In this document: positions 49,137 through 58,269 of the stretch, piece by piece
Numbering within the stretch: position 1 is the first letter of the stretch
Layout of the letters: each line of letters starts with the position of its first letter
From: Leptotrichia buccalis C-1013-b
GTDB lineage: Bacteria > Fusobacteriota > Fusobacteriia > Fusobacteriales > Leptotrichiaceae
DNA length: 64,000 bases
Reading direction: 5' to 3'
NCBI RefSeq assembly: GCF_000023905.1
Contig: NC_013192.1
Location: 1,922,001-1,986,000 of the forward strand
Notes under the pieces: model-generated
Databases searched by the model: none
What the model was told of the DNA's origin: nothing
What the model saw: only the letters and a program-made list of their open reading frames with translations
Position numbers and translations under genes: made by a program

Positions 49137-51605
49137 CTATTTCATTCTTTTTAAAATATTACTTTTACTTTCGATCACCTTGTTTTGTGGCAAAACCGTC
49201 AAAAACTTCTTCCCATACATTTTTTTTATTATCCTGTTATCAAGAATTATAATATTCCCGCTGTCAGTTTTACTTCGTATAAGCCTTCCAACTCCCTGCT
49301 TAAACTTAATTACAGCTTGCGGAACCTGATAGTCATTAAACGGATTTTGTCCATTTTTTCTAATATTTTCAATAATTGCCTCAGTTACAGGATCATTTGG
49401 CACTTTAAACGGCAATTTTGTAATAATTACTGATTTCAGCTGTTCTCCCTGCACATCGACACCTTCCCAAAAGCTGTCTGTCCCAAATAATATTGGATTT
49501 TTAGAATTTTTAAATATTTCTATCATTTCATGTCGTGGAAAGTCATTTTGCTTTATAAGCGTATATTCCTTTTCTGAAAAATGTGATTTTAACTGGTTGT
49601 ACAAAAAGTTCAAGGCACTGTATGAAGTAAATAATAAAAAACAATGTCCTTTTGTACTTCTTATAGCCTCTTCAATAAATCCAGTTAAATCCCTCATAAA
49701 TTCAATATTTGTTGGATCGAGTGCATCTTCTGGAATATAAACTTTCATTTGTTTTTCATAATTAAATGGAGATTTTACAATTCTTTCATCTATTTTCCTT
49801 CGATTTTCCTTCATAAGCCCAATACTTTTTTTATAATAGTCAAACTTATTGTCAACAGCAAGTGTTGCTGAAGTAAAAACCATCCTATCCATTTTTGTAA
49901 ACAAATTATCATTCAGTTCATCCGAAATATCAAAAGGCGTTGCATATAATTTTACATTTGGACGGACTGTAGTAACATTAGCCCAGTAAACATACCCTTC
50001 TTCTTTCCCTTCCAAAATAAACTCAAATTTCTTATAATACTGCTTCAATCTTTCATAGTATCTTGAAAATTCAAATAAAAAACCCTCTTTGTCTTCTAAA
50101 TTATAATTGCTCACAGTATTTAAAAACTTGTTAATTCTTATAACTAAATTTCCATAACTTTCCTTAAATTGTCTGTTAATTTCCATAACTTCACGAAAAT
50201 CCTTGTTACTTCGCATTTTCTGCTTATCAATCTTTATCTTGATTTCCCTGTTGTCATTATTTTCCGAAAAAAGATAAATCAATTTATCAAAAATATCTAT
50301 CCCTTTATCGTAAAATACGTTTAATTCCGCAATAACATCTTCCTTCAATTCATCAACTTTTTCATATTCTTCACTTGAAAGACTTTCATTCAAATAAGTC
50401 ATTAACCTAACAATAGCCCCACCATTGCTGGAATTTACGACACGTCTATTATAAATATTCCCCATAAGCCGTCCAAATGATATTTTTGACGTTTCAAAAG
50501 TAAAATAATTTCGAGCCGTATCTTCTATATTGTGAGCCTCATCAAAAACAACAATATCATAATTTGGCAAAATTGAATAATTTGTATAAAATCCTGTCTG
50601 ATTTCTAATTGCTAAATCTGCAAAGAACATATGATGATTAACAATAAGAAGTGTTGCATCCGCAATATTTTTTCTAGCATTAAAAAAGTGGCATTTTGAA
50701 TAATACGGACACTTTACTCCTTTACACATATCCGCTTCACTATTCACTTTTTCCCAGATACTGTTTGAAATTTCGTATTTTAGCTCATTCCTGTCACCTG
50801 TTCTTGTAACATTTTTATCCCAGTCAATAAGATTTCTTATAATATTTTTTTCAGTTTTTTCCTCTTCCGTATCTGTTTCCTTCTCTGTAACATCTATATT
50901 GTAAAGTTTTCTCTTACAAAGATAATTCCCTCGTCCCTTTACAATCTGATAATTAAAGTCCTCATCAATAATTTTCTTTAAAAGCGGAATATCCTTATTA
51001 ATAAGCTGTTCCTGCAAGTTAATCGTATTTGTGGAAACAATCACCTTTAGATTATTTTCAATGGCATAAAGCAATGTTGGCAACAAATAGGCAATCGTCT
51101 TTCCCGTCCCAGTTCCAGCCTCTACTATAAGTTTCTTATTCTCATTCATACTATTTTCAATAAACTTAGCCATCTCATACTGCTCACGTCGTACCTCAAA
51201 TTTTCCAAAATTCTTATGAATAGCCCCATTTTCACCAAAATATTCATCCACATCTATTTTTATAAATTCTTTTAAAGGTACAATCACATAAATATCATCC
51301 ACAGCATTATTCACAATGTATGAAGCTCCGCCAACTTCCCCATACATGCTGGAAATACTCACATCTTCATCAGAAGGAATTAGCACTCCAGACGGATGAT
51401 TATGTATTATAACTTCATTTTTTCTCATCATATTTAATAATGCAGCAACAGAACTGGAATTTCCTCTCGCAATAACTTCGACTGCAGAAACAAGCCCCTC
51501 TCCATCAGGAATCCCTCTGAAAAAGACTTCATTCCCGCCAGATTCACTGATTTCCAAACGCATATCTTCCATTGCCTTTGCACTAATAAATTCAGCAACT
51601 TTCAT
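49137..51605 (-). CDS. DinG-family helicase with N-terminal JAB (RadC-like) domain
   Basis: The start is the ATG at 51605 with AGGAGG just upstream, giving 822 residues. Residues 1-115 form a JAB/MPN-type domain with Glu26, then IIHNHPSGVLIPSDEDVS, a full E/HxH/SxxD metalloprotease motif as in RadC. Residues 135-822 form a DinG/XPD-type superfamily 2 helicase: Walker A VEAGTGTGKT, cysteines in YLCKRKLY and MCKGVKCPYYSKC (likely Fe-S cluster), VFDEAHNIEDTA, and GVGRLIRSKTDSGNIIILD. DinG unwinds DNA and R-loops. Bacillus DinG carries a DnaQ-like exonuclease at this end instead. It precedes pgpH by 52 bp. Confidence 0.92.
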   Translation of the reverse strand: MKVAEFISAKAMEDMRLEISESGGNEVFFRGIPDGEGLVSAVEVIARGNSSSVAALLNMMRKNEVIIHNHPSGVLIPSDEDVSISSMYGEVGGASYIVNNAVDDIYVIVPLKEFIKIDVDEYFGENGAIHKNFGKFEVRREQYEMAKFIENSMNENKKLIVEAGTGTGKTIAYLLPTLLYAIENNLKVIVSTNTINLQEQLINKDIPLLKKIIDEDFNYQIVKGRGNYLCKRKLYNIDVTEKETDTEEEKTEKNIIRNLIDWDKNVTRTGDRNELKYEISNSIWEKVNSEADMCKGVKCPYYSKCHFFNARKNIADATLLIVNHHMFFADLAIRNQTGFYTNYSILPNYDIVVFDEAHNIEDTARNYFTFETSKISFGRLMGNIYNRRVVNSSNGGAIVRLMTYLNESLSSEEYEKVDELKEDVIAELNVFYDKGIDIFDKLIYLFSENNDNREIKIKIDKQKMRSNKDFREVMEINRQFKESYGNLVIRINKFLNTVSNYNLEDKEGFLFEFSRYYERLKQYYKKFEFILEGKEEGYVYWANVTTVRPNVKLYATPFDISDELNDNLFTKMDRMVFTSATLAVDNKFDYYKKSIGLMKENRRKIDERIVKSPFNYEKQMKVYIPEDALDPTNIEFMRDLTGFIEEAIRSTKGHCFLLFTSYSALNFLYNQLKSHFSEKEYTLIKQNDFPRHEMIEIFKNSKNPILFGTDSFWEGVDVQGEQLKSVIITKLPFKVPNDPVTEAIIENIRKNGQNPFNDYQVPQAVIKFKQGVGRLIRSKTDSGNIIILDNRIIKKMYGKKFLTVLPQNKVIESKSNILKRMK

Positions 51606-51674
51606 CTTTCCTCCTATAGTAAAGATTTTACTATATAATAGGCTTTTTTTCAACTTTTCTTTTTAAAAATATAG

Positions 51675-51722
51675 AAAAAAGCCATTTAATATAATTTTAA
51701 AAATTATATAAACAGCTTTTTT
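51675..51722 (-). terminator. Rho-independent terminator of the lysozyme-inhibitor gene
   Basis: On the minus strand, AAAAAAGC pairs with GCTTTTTT, with extended inner AT pairing (TATATAATT/AATTATAT), giving a strong stem that ends in a T run. It lies about 40 bp past the stop codon. Confidence 0.85.
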
Positions 51723-51761
51723 AAATTTAGTTTTTAATTGTTAATTTCAATTTTTTAGGCT

Positions 51762-52379
51762 TTATTCGTTAATTGAACCATTCCCAGAGCTTTGAAGACT
51801 GCAGCTTTTATCTTTTCCATTTTCTGTATAGACAGCTTCATTTCCTTTCATATGGATAGAAATATTTCCATTTGAATATCTTTCTCCACTACCAGATGTT
51901 GCTGAACTTAAAGTGTGAATTCCACCATAACCGTCAGCTACTTTTACTTTGTCTGTAGAAACATTTTCAACTGTTATATCTTGATAACCGTCACAGCTGT
52001 ATTTTCTCAATAAATTACTGCTAGAACTTTGGTTGTTGCTGCTTGAGTTTCCATTTTCTGTCATATAGCAACTTTCATCACTTCCTGCTTTTGTGAAGAC
52101 TGCGTCATTTCCTTTTATGTGGATAGAAACTCCTCCACCTGTGTACTCTTCTCCACTACCAGATTTTGTTAGTTTCAAATTGTATACTTTTCCATTACTG
52201 TCTGTCAATCTTACCTTGTTTGTTGAAAGATTTTCTACAGTTACACTACTGCTGCTGCAGCTAAATTGTCTTGTCAAAGTTGACTTGTTTGATACTTTTC
52301 CTTTTGAATAGCCGATGGAGCTAAACGCTAAAACTCCAATTAAAGCTGTCAAAAGCATTCTTCTTGTTGATTTCATCAT
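51762..52379 (-). CDS. Secreted lysozyme inhibitor with two MliC domains
   Basis: From the ATG at 52379 the product is 205 residues. The signal peptide is MMKSTRRMLLTALIGVLAFSSIGYSKG, with no lipobox. Two MliC/PliC domains follow: about 37-106 and 125-194. Each starts with a Phe/Tyr-Ser-Cys, has VTVENLSTNKVRL or ITVENVSTDKVKV, a SGSGEEY or SGSGERY motif, an IHIKGNDAVF or IHMKGNEAVY motif, and a closing cysteine. The Ser of SGSG and the Lys of KG correspond to residues that plug the lysozyme active site in known MliC proteins. A role against host lysozyme is likely. It is a single gene. Confidence 0.86.
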   Translation of the reverse strand: MMKSTRRMLLTALIGVLAFSSIGYSKGKVSNKSTLTRQFSCSSSSVTVENLSTNKVRLTDSNGKVYNLKLTKSGSGEEYTGGGVSIHIKGNDAVFTKAGSDESCYMTENGNSSSNNQSSSSNLLRKYSCDGYQDITVENVSTDKVKVADGYGGIHTLSSATSGSGERYSNGNISIHMKGNEAVYTENGKDKSCSLQSSGNGSINE

Positions 52380-52439
52380 ACTCACTCTCTTTTCTTCAGA
52401 TTTATTTCTATTATATTCCAAACTCCTAAAATGAACCAT

Positions 52440-52943
52440 AGAAATTATGTGAACTCATTAATACAGCTCAAAAATTTATAAGCTCTCTTCTTAAGTAATT
52501 GGCTATAACGATATTAGAAATTTTAAACTCCTCTAAAATTTCGACACAAGTATACCACAATTTTTTCTTCATTTCAATAGCCTATAAAAAATTTTTTTTA
52601 TATATGTTTTAATTGCGACAATCCTTTATTTTAGCGGGAAAACTAAATATTTAAAATCAAAATTCATTATTTAATTCATATATTTATTAAAAATATTATA
52701 AAAAATATTAAATATTTACACATAAATTTGAAATAATTACAAAATTAAAAGATAAAATAAAGAAATATCATGTATAATTCTATAGCAAGATTACTTTAAA
52801 ACTGATCTCAAAAGTTATGACTATTTCACTTAAGCCCTAACACTATTTAATTTTATCAATCTAACTATTAAAAGGGTTTAAGCATATAGCAAAGGAGTAT
52901 GCGTTCTCCTAAATTAACGTAAATTTTTTATAAAGGAGCTTTT
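52440..52943. other. 504-bp intergenic region between divergent genes
   Basis: The strand of coding switches here from minus to plus. The region carries repeat copy 5 (52794-52893) and a TATAAT-like box near 52773-52780, but no clear -35 partner. No gene is visible in the rest. Confidence 0.45.
52794..52893 (+). repeat. Dispersed ~100-bp intergenic repeat, copy 5
   Basis: This copy is close to the one at 15941. It has TTTAAAACTGATCTCAAAAG, then TATGACTATTTCACTTAAGC, and at the right end AAAGGGTTTAAGCATATAG. Internal CTTAAGCCCT pairs with right-end AGGGTTTAAG. It lies in the divergent region, 50 bp upstream of the YitT start. Confidence 0.78.
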
Positions 52944-53801
52944 ATGAGAAAAAAAACAATTTTGACATTAATTAAGGAATATTTTTTTATTGGACTAGGA
53001 ACTTTTATCCTGGCATTTGGATTACATTTTTTCTTTTTCCAGAACAAAATAGCAAGTGGGGGAGTAACTGGACTGGCGTTGGTTGTAAACAGCATTTTTG
53101 GGATTTCAACGGGACTATTTGTTGCGATTAGCAATTTTATTCTATTTGCACTTGCATTTATTGTAATCAGCGGACAATTTGGCGTAAAGAGCATTTATGC
53201 TACGGTACTTTTATCAGTTTTTCTTTCATATTTTGAAAAATTTTATCCTAGCTACACTCTTACAAAAGACTTGATTTTAGCCACAATCTTTGGTAGTGCA
53301 ATATGTGCTTTAGGAATAACGATTATTTATTTTTATGAAGCTTCTACTGGCGGTACTTCAATCATTGCGAGAATCCTTACAAAATATTGCCACATCAGTT
53401 ACGGAATGTCTAGCTTCATCGTAGACGCAATTGTTACTCTTTTAGCGATTTTCGCTTTTGGAGTTGAACTGGGACTTGTGGGACTTTTAAGTGTCTATGT
53501 AACGGGATTTATCATTGACAAGTTTATTGAAGGATTTAATTCACGTAAGCAAATTATGATTATCACTTCAAACAAGGACATCGTGCTAAACTACATTTTA
53601 AAGGACTTTGACAGAGGTTGTACTGTACTTAAAGCCGTTGGAGGATATTCTGGTGCTGAAAAAGATATTTTATTAACAATTATTGAAAGAAGACAATTCA
53701 TCCGATTGAGAAAATTTCTGAAAACTCACGATCCTACTTCATTTGTAACAGTTACAGATACAACTAAAGTTTTTGGAGAAGGTTTTGACCAGCTGCATTA
53801 A
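52944..53801 (+). CDS. YitT-family membrane protein
   Basis: The product is 285 residues. Five to six helices occupy about 10-195, with FGLHFFFFQNKIASGGVTGLALV and YFYEASTGGTSIIARIL, the paired G-rich motifs of the DUF161/YitT family. A C-terminal DUF2179 domain follows, with RKQIMIITSNKDIVLNYIL, GCTVLKAVGGYSGAEKDILLTI and a final VTDTTKVFGEGF. The function is unknown; the C-terminal part looks ligand-binding. AAGGAGC precedes the ATG. It is the first plus-strand gene after the switch point and the terminator-like pair ACTTCT/AGAAGT follows it at 53827-53856. Confidence 0.9.
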   Translation: MRKKTILTLIKEYFFIGLGTFILAFGLHFFFFQNKIASGGVTGLALVVNSIFGISTGLFVAISNFILFALAFIVISGQFGVKSIYATVLLSVFLSYFEKFYPSYTLTKDLILATIFGSAICALGITIIYFYEASTGGTSIIARILTKYCHISYGMSSFIVDAIVTLLAIFAFGVELGLVGLLSVYVTGFIIDKFIEGFNSRKQIMIITSNKDIVLNYILKDFDRGCTVLKAVGGYSGAEKDILLTIIERRQFIRLRKFLKTHDPTSFVTVTDTTKVFGEGFDQLH

Positions 53802-53816
53802 TTTTAAAAATAAATA

Positions 53817-53846
53817 TTGATAAAAACTTCTGTTTTTTGATATAAT
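53817..53846 (+). promoter_or_regulatory. Predicted promoter of hisS
   Basis: TTGATA (53817-53822) and a consensus TATAAT (53841-53846) are separated by 18 bp, 70 bp before the hisS start. An ACTTCT/AGAAGT inverted repeat followed by ATTTTTT overlaps it and could end upstream transcripts. Confidence 0.7.
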
Positions 53847-53915
53847 AATAGAAGTAGATTTTTTAATTAACTAAAAGGAAAAAAAATCATAAGAAACGAA
53901 AGGACAAAATTAAGA

Positions 53916-55169
53916 ATGATTAGTGTTTTAAAGGGAATGAAAGATAGATATTCTGATGATGTAAAAAAATATGATTTAATTGTTGACACAGCAAAAAGTG
54001 TATTTGAAAAATATGGATTTGAACGAATTATAACGCCTATTCTGGAAGAAACTGAGCTTTTTAGACGTGGTGTTGGAGATGAAACAGATGTTGTTTCAAA
54101 GGAAATGTACGAATTTGTAGATAAAGGTAATAGAAATGTTACGATGCGTCCAGAAGGTACTGCTGGAGTCGTGCGTGCCTATTTGGAAGCTGGTTTCCAC
54201 AAATCCTCTCCGATTGTAAAATGGTTTTATCATGGTCCAATGTACCGTTACGAAGCCCCACAAAAAGGAAGATTCAGGGAATTCCACCAAATGGGTATTG
54301 AAATGTTTGGAGTCCGTTCTGCTTACCTTGATGCAGAAATCATCCGAATGGGATGTGAATTTCTTGAAAAACTTGGAATTACTGGCTTAGTTGTGGAAAT
54401 AAACAGTCTAGGAAATATTGAATCAAGAAAAAAATACATTGATGATTTAAAAGCATTTATGGAAAAGAGACTGGATAAACTTAGTGATGATTCAAAACGA
54501 AGATACACAACAAATCCTCTAAGAGCCTTGGATTCAAAAGACAAAGGCGATCAAGAACAATTTATCAATGCTCCAAAATTATACGATTATCTTGATGAGG
54601 AAAGTAAAAATTATTTTGAAAATACAAAGAGATACCTTGAATTAATGAATATTAATTATGTGGTAAATGACAAGCTAGTGCGTGGACTTGACTATTACTC
54701 AGATACAGTATTTGAAATAAAATCTAATAAATTAGGCTCACAGGCAACTGTGCTGGCTGGAGGACGTTACGACAGACTTCTTGAAATACTTGGAAATGCA
54801 AAAGTGCCAGGAATAGGTTTTGCCGCTGGAATGGAAAGAATTGCAATGCTTATGGATGAAAATTTGATTGCAAAAAAAGAAAACAAAATTTATGTTATTT
54901 ATTTTGATGAAACAAAAGAATATTTTGTAAAAATAGTAGAAGAACTACGAAAAAATGGAATAAAAGTCAACTTTGACTACAATCCAAAAAGTTTTGGAGC
55001 CCAAATGAAAAAGGCAAACCGTGAAAATGCAGACTATGTATTGATTTTAGGAGAAGATGAACAAAAAGAAAATGTAATTACAATGAAGAAATTTAGTACC
55101 GGAGAGCAGGAAAAATACAGTTTTGAGCAAGTTTTGAAACATTTTGAAAGAAAGAGTCTTGAAAAATAG
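53916..55169 (+). CDS. hisS: Histidyl-tRNA synthetase
   Basis: This class II synthetase charges tRNA-His. At 417 residues it is complete. Motif 2 is MYRYEAPQKGRFREFHQMG; the histidine-specific motifs are LVRGLDYYSDTVFEI and AGGRYDRLLEILG; then GFAAGMERIAML and a C-terminal anticodon-binding domain. No T-box leader is visible in the 114 bp upstream. It is followed after 8 bp by the DUF554 gene, and then by aspS, the usual hisS-aspS neighbour. Confidence 0.96.
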   Translation: MISVLKGMKDRYSDDVKKYDLIVDTAKSVFEKYGFERIITPILEETELFRRGVGDETDVVSKEMYEFVDKGNRNVTMRPEGTAGVVRAYLEAGFHKSSPIVKWFYHGPMYRYEAPQKGRFREFHQMGIEMFGVRSAYLDAEIIRMGCEFLEKLGITGLVVEINSLGNIESRKKYIDDLKAFMEKRLDKLSDDSKRRYTTNPLRALDSKDKGDQEQFINAPKLYDYLDEESKNYFENTKRYLELMNINYVVNDKLVRGLDYYSDTVFEIKSNKLGSQATVLAGGRYDRLLEILGNAKVPGIGFAAGMERIAMLMDENLIAKKENKIYVIYFDETKEYFVKIVEELRKNGIKVNFDYNPKSFGAQMKKANRENADYVLILGEDEQKENVITMKKFSTGEQEKYSFEQVLKHFERKSLEK

Positions 55170-55177
55170 GGGGGGGT

Positions 55178-55876
55178 ATGGGAAATTTAATAAATTTTTT
55201 AGCTATTATTTTGGGTAGTTTGATAGGATTTTTCATAGGCCATAAATTTAAAAATGAAATGAAAGATCTTATAATGGAGTGTGCCGGACTATTTATAATA
55301 GTTGCTGGTTTGAAAAGCACGATAAATTCAAATCGAGATATTATTGTTTTAATTTATCTGATTATCGGTTCGATAATTGGACAAATCATAGATATTGATT
55401 TAAAATTAAAAAATTTGGGATTATTTTTGGAAAAAAAACTTAATTTTGCTATCAAAAATCCAGAAACTAATGATACTGAAAAAAGTTTTGCAAAAGGCTT
55501 TTCAACTGCTACAATTTTATTTTGTACAGGAGCAATGGCAATTGTAGGAGCAATAAACAGCGGACTTACAGGTGACGATACAACGTTAAAGATAAAAGCA
55601 ATTTTAGATGGAGTAATTTCCATCGTTATAACATCTCTATATGGAATAGGCGTTATGTTTTCAGCTGTTTCAGTTTTTATTTACCAAGGATTTTTCTATC
55701 TTTTTGCCAATTATCTAAAACCATATTTAACTGAAAAAACAATTTCAGATATAAATTTTCTTGGTGGAATAATGGTTATGGCAATCGGAGTAAATTTATT
55801 ATTAAAAAAAGAAATAAAAATTGCAAATATGTTGCCGGCATTATTTATACCAATTATTTTAGAGATTTTTATATAA
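55178..55876 (+). CDS. DUF554-family membrane protein
   Basis: The product is 232 residues with about six helices. It begins MGNLINFLAIILGSLIGFFIG and contains LFCTGAMAIVGAINSGLTGD, ISVIVITSLYGIGVMFSAVSVF-like segments and FLGGIMVMAIGVNLLL; the family is of unknown function (YdfK-like). It starts 8 bp after hisS. The ribosome binding site is a run of eight G residues ending only one base before the ATG, which is unusually tight. The gene is inserted between hisS and aspS, which are otherwise often adjacent. Confidence 0.88.
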   Translation: MGNLINFLAIILGSLIGFFIGHKFKNEMKDLIMECAGLFIIVAGLKSTINSNRDIIVLIYLIIGSIIGQIIDIDLKLKNLGLFLEKKLNFAIKNPETNDTEKSFAKGFSTATILFCTGAMAIVGAINSGLTGDDTTLKIKAILDGVISIVITSLYGIGVMFSAVSVFIYQGFFYLFANYLKPYLTEKTISDINFLGGIMVMAIGVNLLLKKEIKIANMLPALFIPIILEIFI

Positions 55877-55916
55877 ATAAATTAAAAGAAATTTGAATAT
55901 AAGGAAAGGAAATAAA

Positions 55917-57692
55917 ATGTACAGAAATTATAAATTAAATGAATTAAAAATGGAAAACATCGGAGAAGAAGTTGTTTTATCTGGATGGGTTTCAAAAGTT
56001 AGGGATTTGGGGCATTTCACATTCATTGATTTGCGAGATAGATATGGAATTACTCAAATTTTAGTGAATGAAGAAGTTTCAGGAAAAGAGCTTTTTGAGG
56101 AAGCTAGAAAATTAAAAAATGAGTGGGTTATAAAAGTTACTGGAAAAGTGGCTGAAAGAAGCAGCAAAAATAAAAATATTCCTACTGGAGATATTGAAGT
56201 TGAAGCCAAAAATATTGAGATTTTGAGCCGTTCTAAGCAATTGCCATTTGAAATTGATGAAACAGGCAATCTTAATGAAAATATGCGGCTAACTTACAGA
56301 TATTTAGATATAAGACGCCCAAGAATGTTAAATAACATTATAAAAAGAAATGATATGCTGTTTTCAATTAGAAAATTTATGAATGAAAATGGATTCTTGG
56401 ACATTGACACTCCTATTCTAGCGAAAGCCACTCCCGAAGGAGCAAGAGATTTTATAGTTCCAAGCCGAATAAACAAAGGTGACTTTTACGCCTTGCCACA
56501 ATCTCCACAGCTATTTAAGCAAATCCTTATGGTATCAGGTGTTGATAAATATTACCAGCTTGCAAAATGTTTTAGAGACGAGGATTTAAGAGCCGACAGA
56601 CAGCCTGAATTTACACAATTGGACTTCGAAATGTCGTTTGTTGAACAGGAAGATATTTTAAATGTGACAGAATCACTTGCAAAACAAGTGTTTAAAGATG
56701 TTACAGGCATTGAAATTACTGAAAACTTTGAAAGAATGAGCTATGATGATGCAATGAATTTTTATGGTTCAGATAAGCCTGATCTAAGATTTGACATGAA
56801 ATTGATTGATTTATCCAAAGAAACACAAAATTGTGGATTCGGAGTATTTGAAAATGCAGTAAAAGATGGTGGAAGCGTAAAAGCAATTGTCGCTCCAAAT
56901 GCTGAAAAATTTTCAAGAAAATACATTAAAGATTTAGAAGACTTTGTAAAAACATATTTTAAAGCAAAAGGACTGGCTTATATCAAAATCAACGAAAATG
57001 GCGAAATTAATTCTCCAATTGCAAAATTTTTTACCGAAGAAAAATTAGCTGAAATTACTCAAAAATTAGGAATAAAAAATAATGAAATTGCTTTAATTTT
57101 AGCTGATAAATACAAAATTGTCCACGATGGACTAGGAGCATTAAGGCTAAAACTGGGAGAAGAGCTGGAATTAATTAACAAAGATTCATTCAAATTCCTA
57201 TGGGTAGTTGATTTCCCAATGTTTGAATGGAGTGAAGAAGAAAACAGATACAAGGCTCAACATCATCCGTTTACTTCAATAAAGCAGGAAGACAGAAAAT
57301 ATCTTGATTCAAATGAACTTGATAAAATAAAGACAGATTCCTACGATATTGTTCTAAACGGTTATGAAATCGGTGGAGGAAGTATCAGAATTCATGAAGA
57401 GGAATTACAGGAAAAAGTGTTTGAAAAATTAGGGCTTAGCAAAGAAGAACAGCAAGATAAATTTGGCTTCTTTCTGGAAGTTCTGAAATATGGAGTACCA
57501 CCACACGGAGGGCTTGCCTTTGGAATAGACAGATGGCTTATGGCAATGCTAAAGGAAAACTCTATAAAAGAAGTAATTCCATTCCCTAAAACAAATAAAG
57601 GACAGGATTTAATGACTGGAGCTCCTGCTGAAATCGAAGAAAATATACTTGCAGAAGATTTAAGAATAAAATTATTGAAAGTTGAAGAATAA
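55917..57692 (+). CDS. aspS: Aspartyl-tRNA synthetase
   Basis: This class II synthetase is 591 residues from the ATG at 55917, which has AGGAAAGG at a good distance; an upstream in-frame start at 55893 has none. The N-terminal OB-fold is [23 protein letters not shown]. The core has [46 protein letters not shown] and the bacterial GAD insertion. It ends in [15 protein letters not shown]. The bacterial-type length suggests it may serve tRNA-Asp only or both tRNA-Asp and tRNA-Asn; the sequence alone does not tell. Confidence 0.96.
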   Translation: MYRNYKLNELKMENIGEEVVLSGWVSKVRDLGHFTFIDLRDRYGITQILVNEEVSGKELFEEARKLKNEWVIKVTGKVAERSSKNKNIPTGDIEVEAKNIEILSRSKQLPFEIDETGNLNENMRLTYRYLDIRRPRMLNNIIKRNDMLFSIRKFMNENGFLDIDTPILAKATPEGARDFIVPSRINKGDFYALPQSPQLFKQILMVSGVDKYYQLAKCFRDEDLRADRQPEFTQLDFEMSFVEQEDILNVTESLAKQVFKDVTGIEITENFERMSYDDAMNFYGSDKPDLRFDMKLIDLSKETQNCGFGVFENAVKDGGSVKAIVAPNAEKFSRKYIKDLEDFVKTYFKAKGLAYIKINENGEINSPIAKFFTEEKLAEITQKLGIKNNEIALILADKYKIVHDGLGALRLKLGEELELINKDSFKFLWVVDFPMFEWSEEENRYKAQHHPFTSIKQEDRKYLDSNELDKIKTDSYDIVLNGYEIGGGSIRIHEEELQEKVFEKLGLSKEEQQDKFGFFLEVLKYGVPPHGGLAFGIDRWLMAMLKENSIKEVIPFPKTNKGQDLMTGAPAEIEENILAEDLRIKLLKVEE

Positions 57693-57709
57693 AATCAGGA
57701 GAGATTAAC

Positions 57710-57922
57710 ATGATATTATTATTTGGTACAAAAACTCTGACAAAACATTTAGGAAAACTGGAAAATTGCTACTGTGAAAGATGCCACAATACGTCTGATT
57801 GGAATTTTCTCGAATACAGACATTGGTTTACCTTATTTTTTATCCCCGTTTTCCCCATAAGTAAAAGGTTCGAACTTTTGCAATGCCCTATTTGTAGACA
57901 AAGTTACGAAGTTCCAAATTAA
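57710..57922 (+). CDS. Small zinc-ribbon protein
   Basis: The product is 70 residues. Cysteines at 20, 22 and 25 (CYCERC) and at 59 and 62 (CPIC) form a likely zinc ribbon. Between them, HWFTLFFIPVFPISKRFELL is hydrophobic and could insert in a membrane or form the core. Such small zinc-ribbon proteins are common and uncharacterised. AGGAGA lies 7 nt before the ATG, and the gene is 17 bp after aspS, so it is the last gene of that operon. Confidence 0.82.
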   Translation: MILLFGTKTLTKHLGKLENCYCERCHNTSDWNFLEYRHWFTLFFIPVFPISKRFELLQCPICRQSYEVPN

Positions 57923-57937
57923 AAAAGCCACATAATA

Positions 57938-57983
57938 CTGCACCTGTATCTTGGATATAAGATTGAAGGTGTAGTTTTTTTTA
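57938..57983 (+). terminator. Rho-independent terminator of the hisS-aspS operon
   Basis: CTGCACCT pairs with AGGTGTAG, and the inner ATCTT pairs with AAGAT. Eight T residues follow directly. It is 16 bp past the zinc-ribbon gene. Confidence 0.9.
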
Positions 57984-58269
57984 TTAATATAAAGAAAATA
58001 AAACTAGAGAATTTTTTTTGTGAACAAGGAAAATCAGCAGGTAAAGATACTTTAATTTTATATATTTTTTATAACAAATGTTTGACATCTGTACAAAATA
58101 TTCTCAATTTTTTATCATTTTAAAATTGAAAAAATTCTAAAAATATGCTACAATATCAAGCGATATAAAAGATGCATTAACAAAAGCGAGCTTTAGAAAA
58201 TTAACAAAAATAGCAAAATAAAAATGCTATTAAAATAAAAACAGAAAAAAAATTAGGAGTTGAAATTAG
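57984..58269. other. Intergenic leader region of prfA
   Basis: The region holds the prfA promoter and a TCAATTTT/AAAATTGA hairpin just upstream of its -35 box. No gene is visible. Confidence 0.45.
58126..58154 (+). promoter_or_regulatory. Predicted promoter of prfA-prmC
   Basis: TTGAAA (58126-58131) and TACAAT (58149-58154) are separated by 17 bp. They give a leader of about 110 nt before the prfA ATG. Confidence 0.75.
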
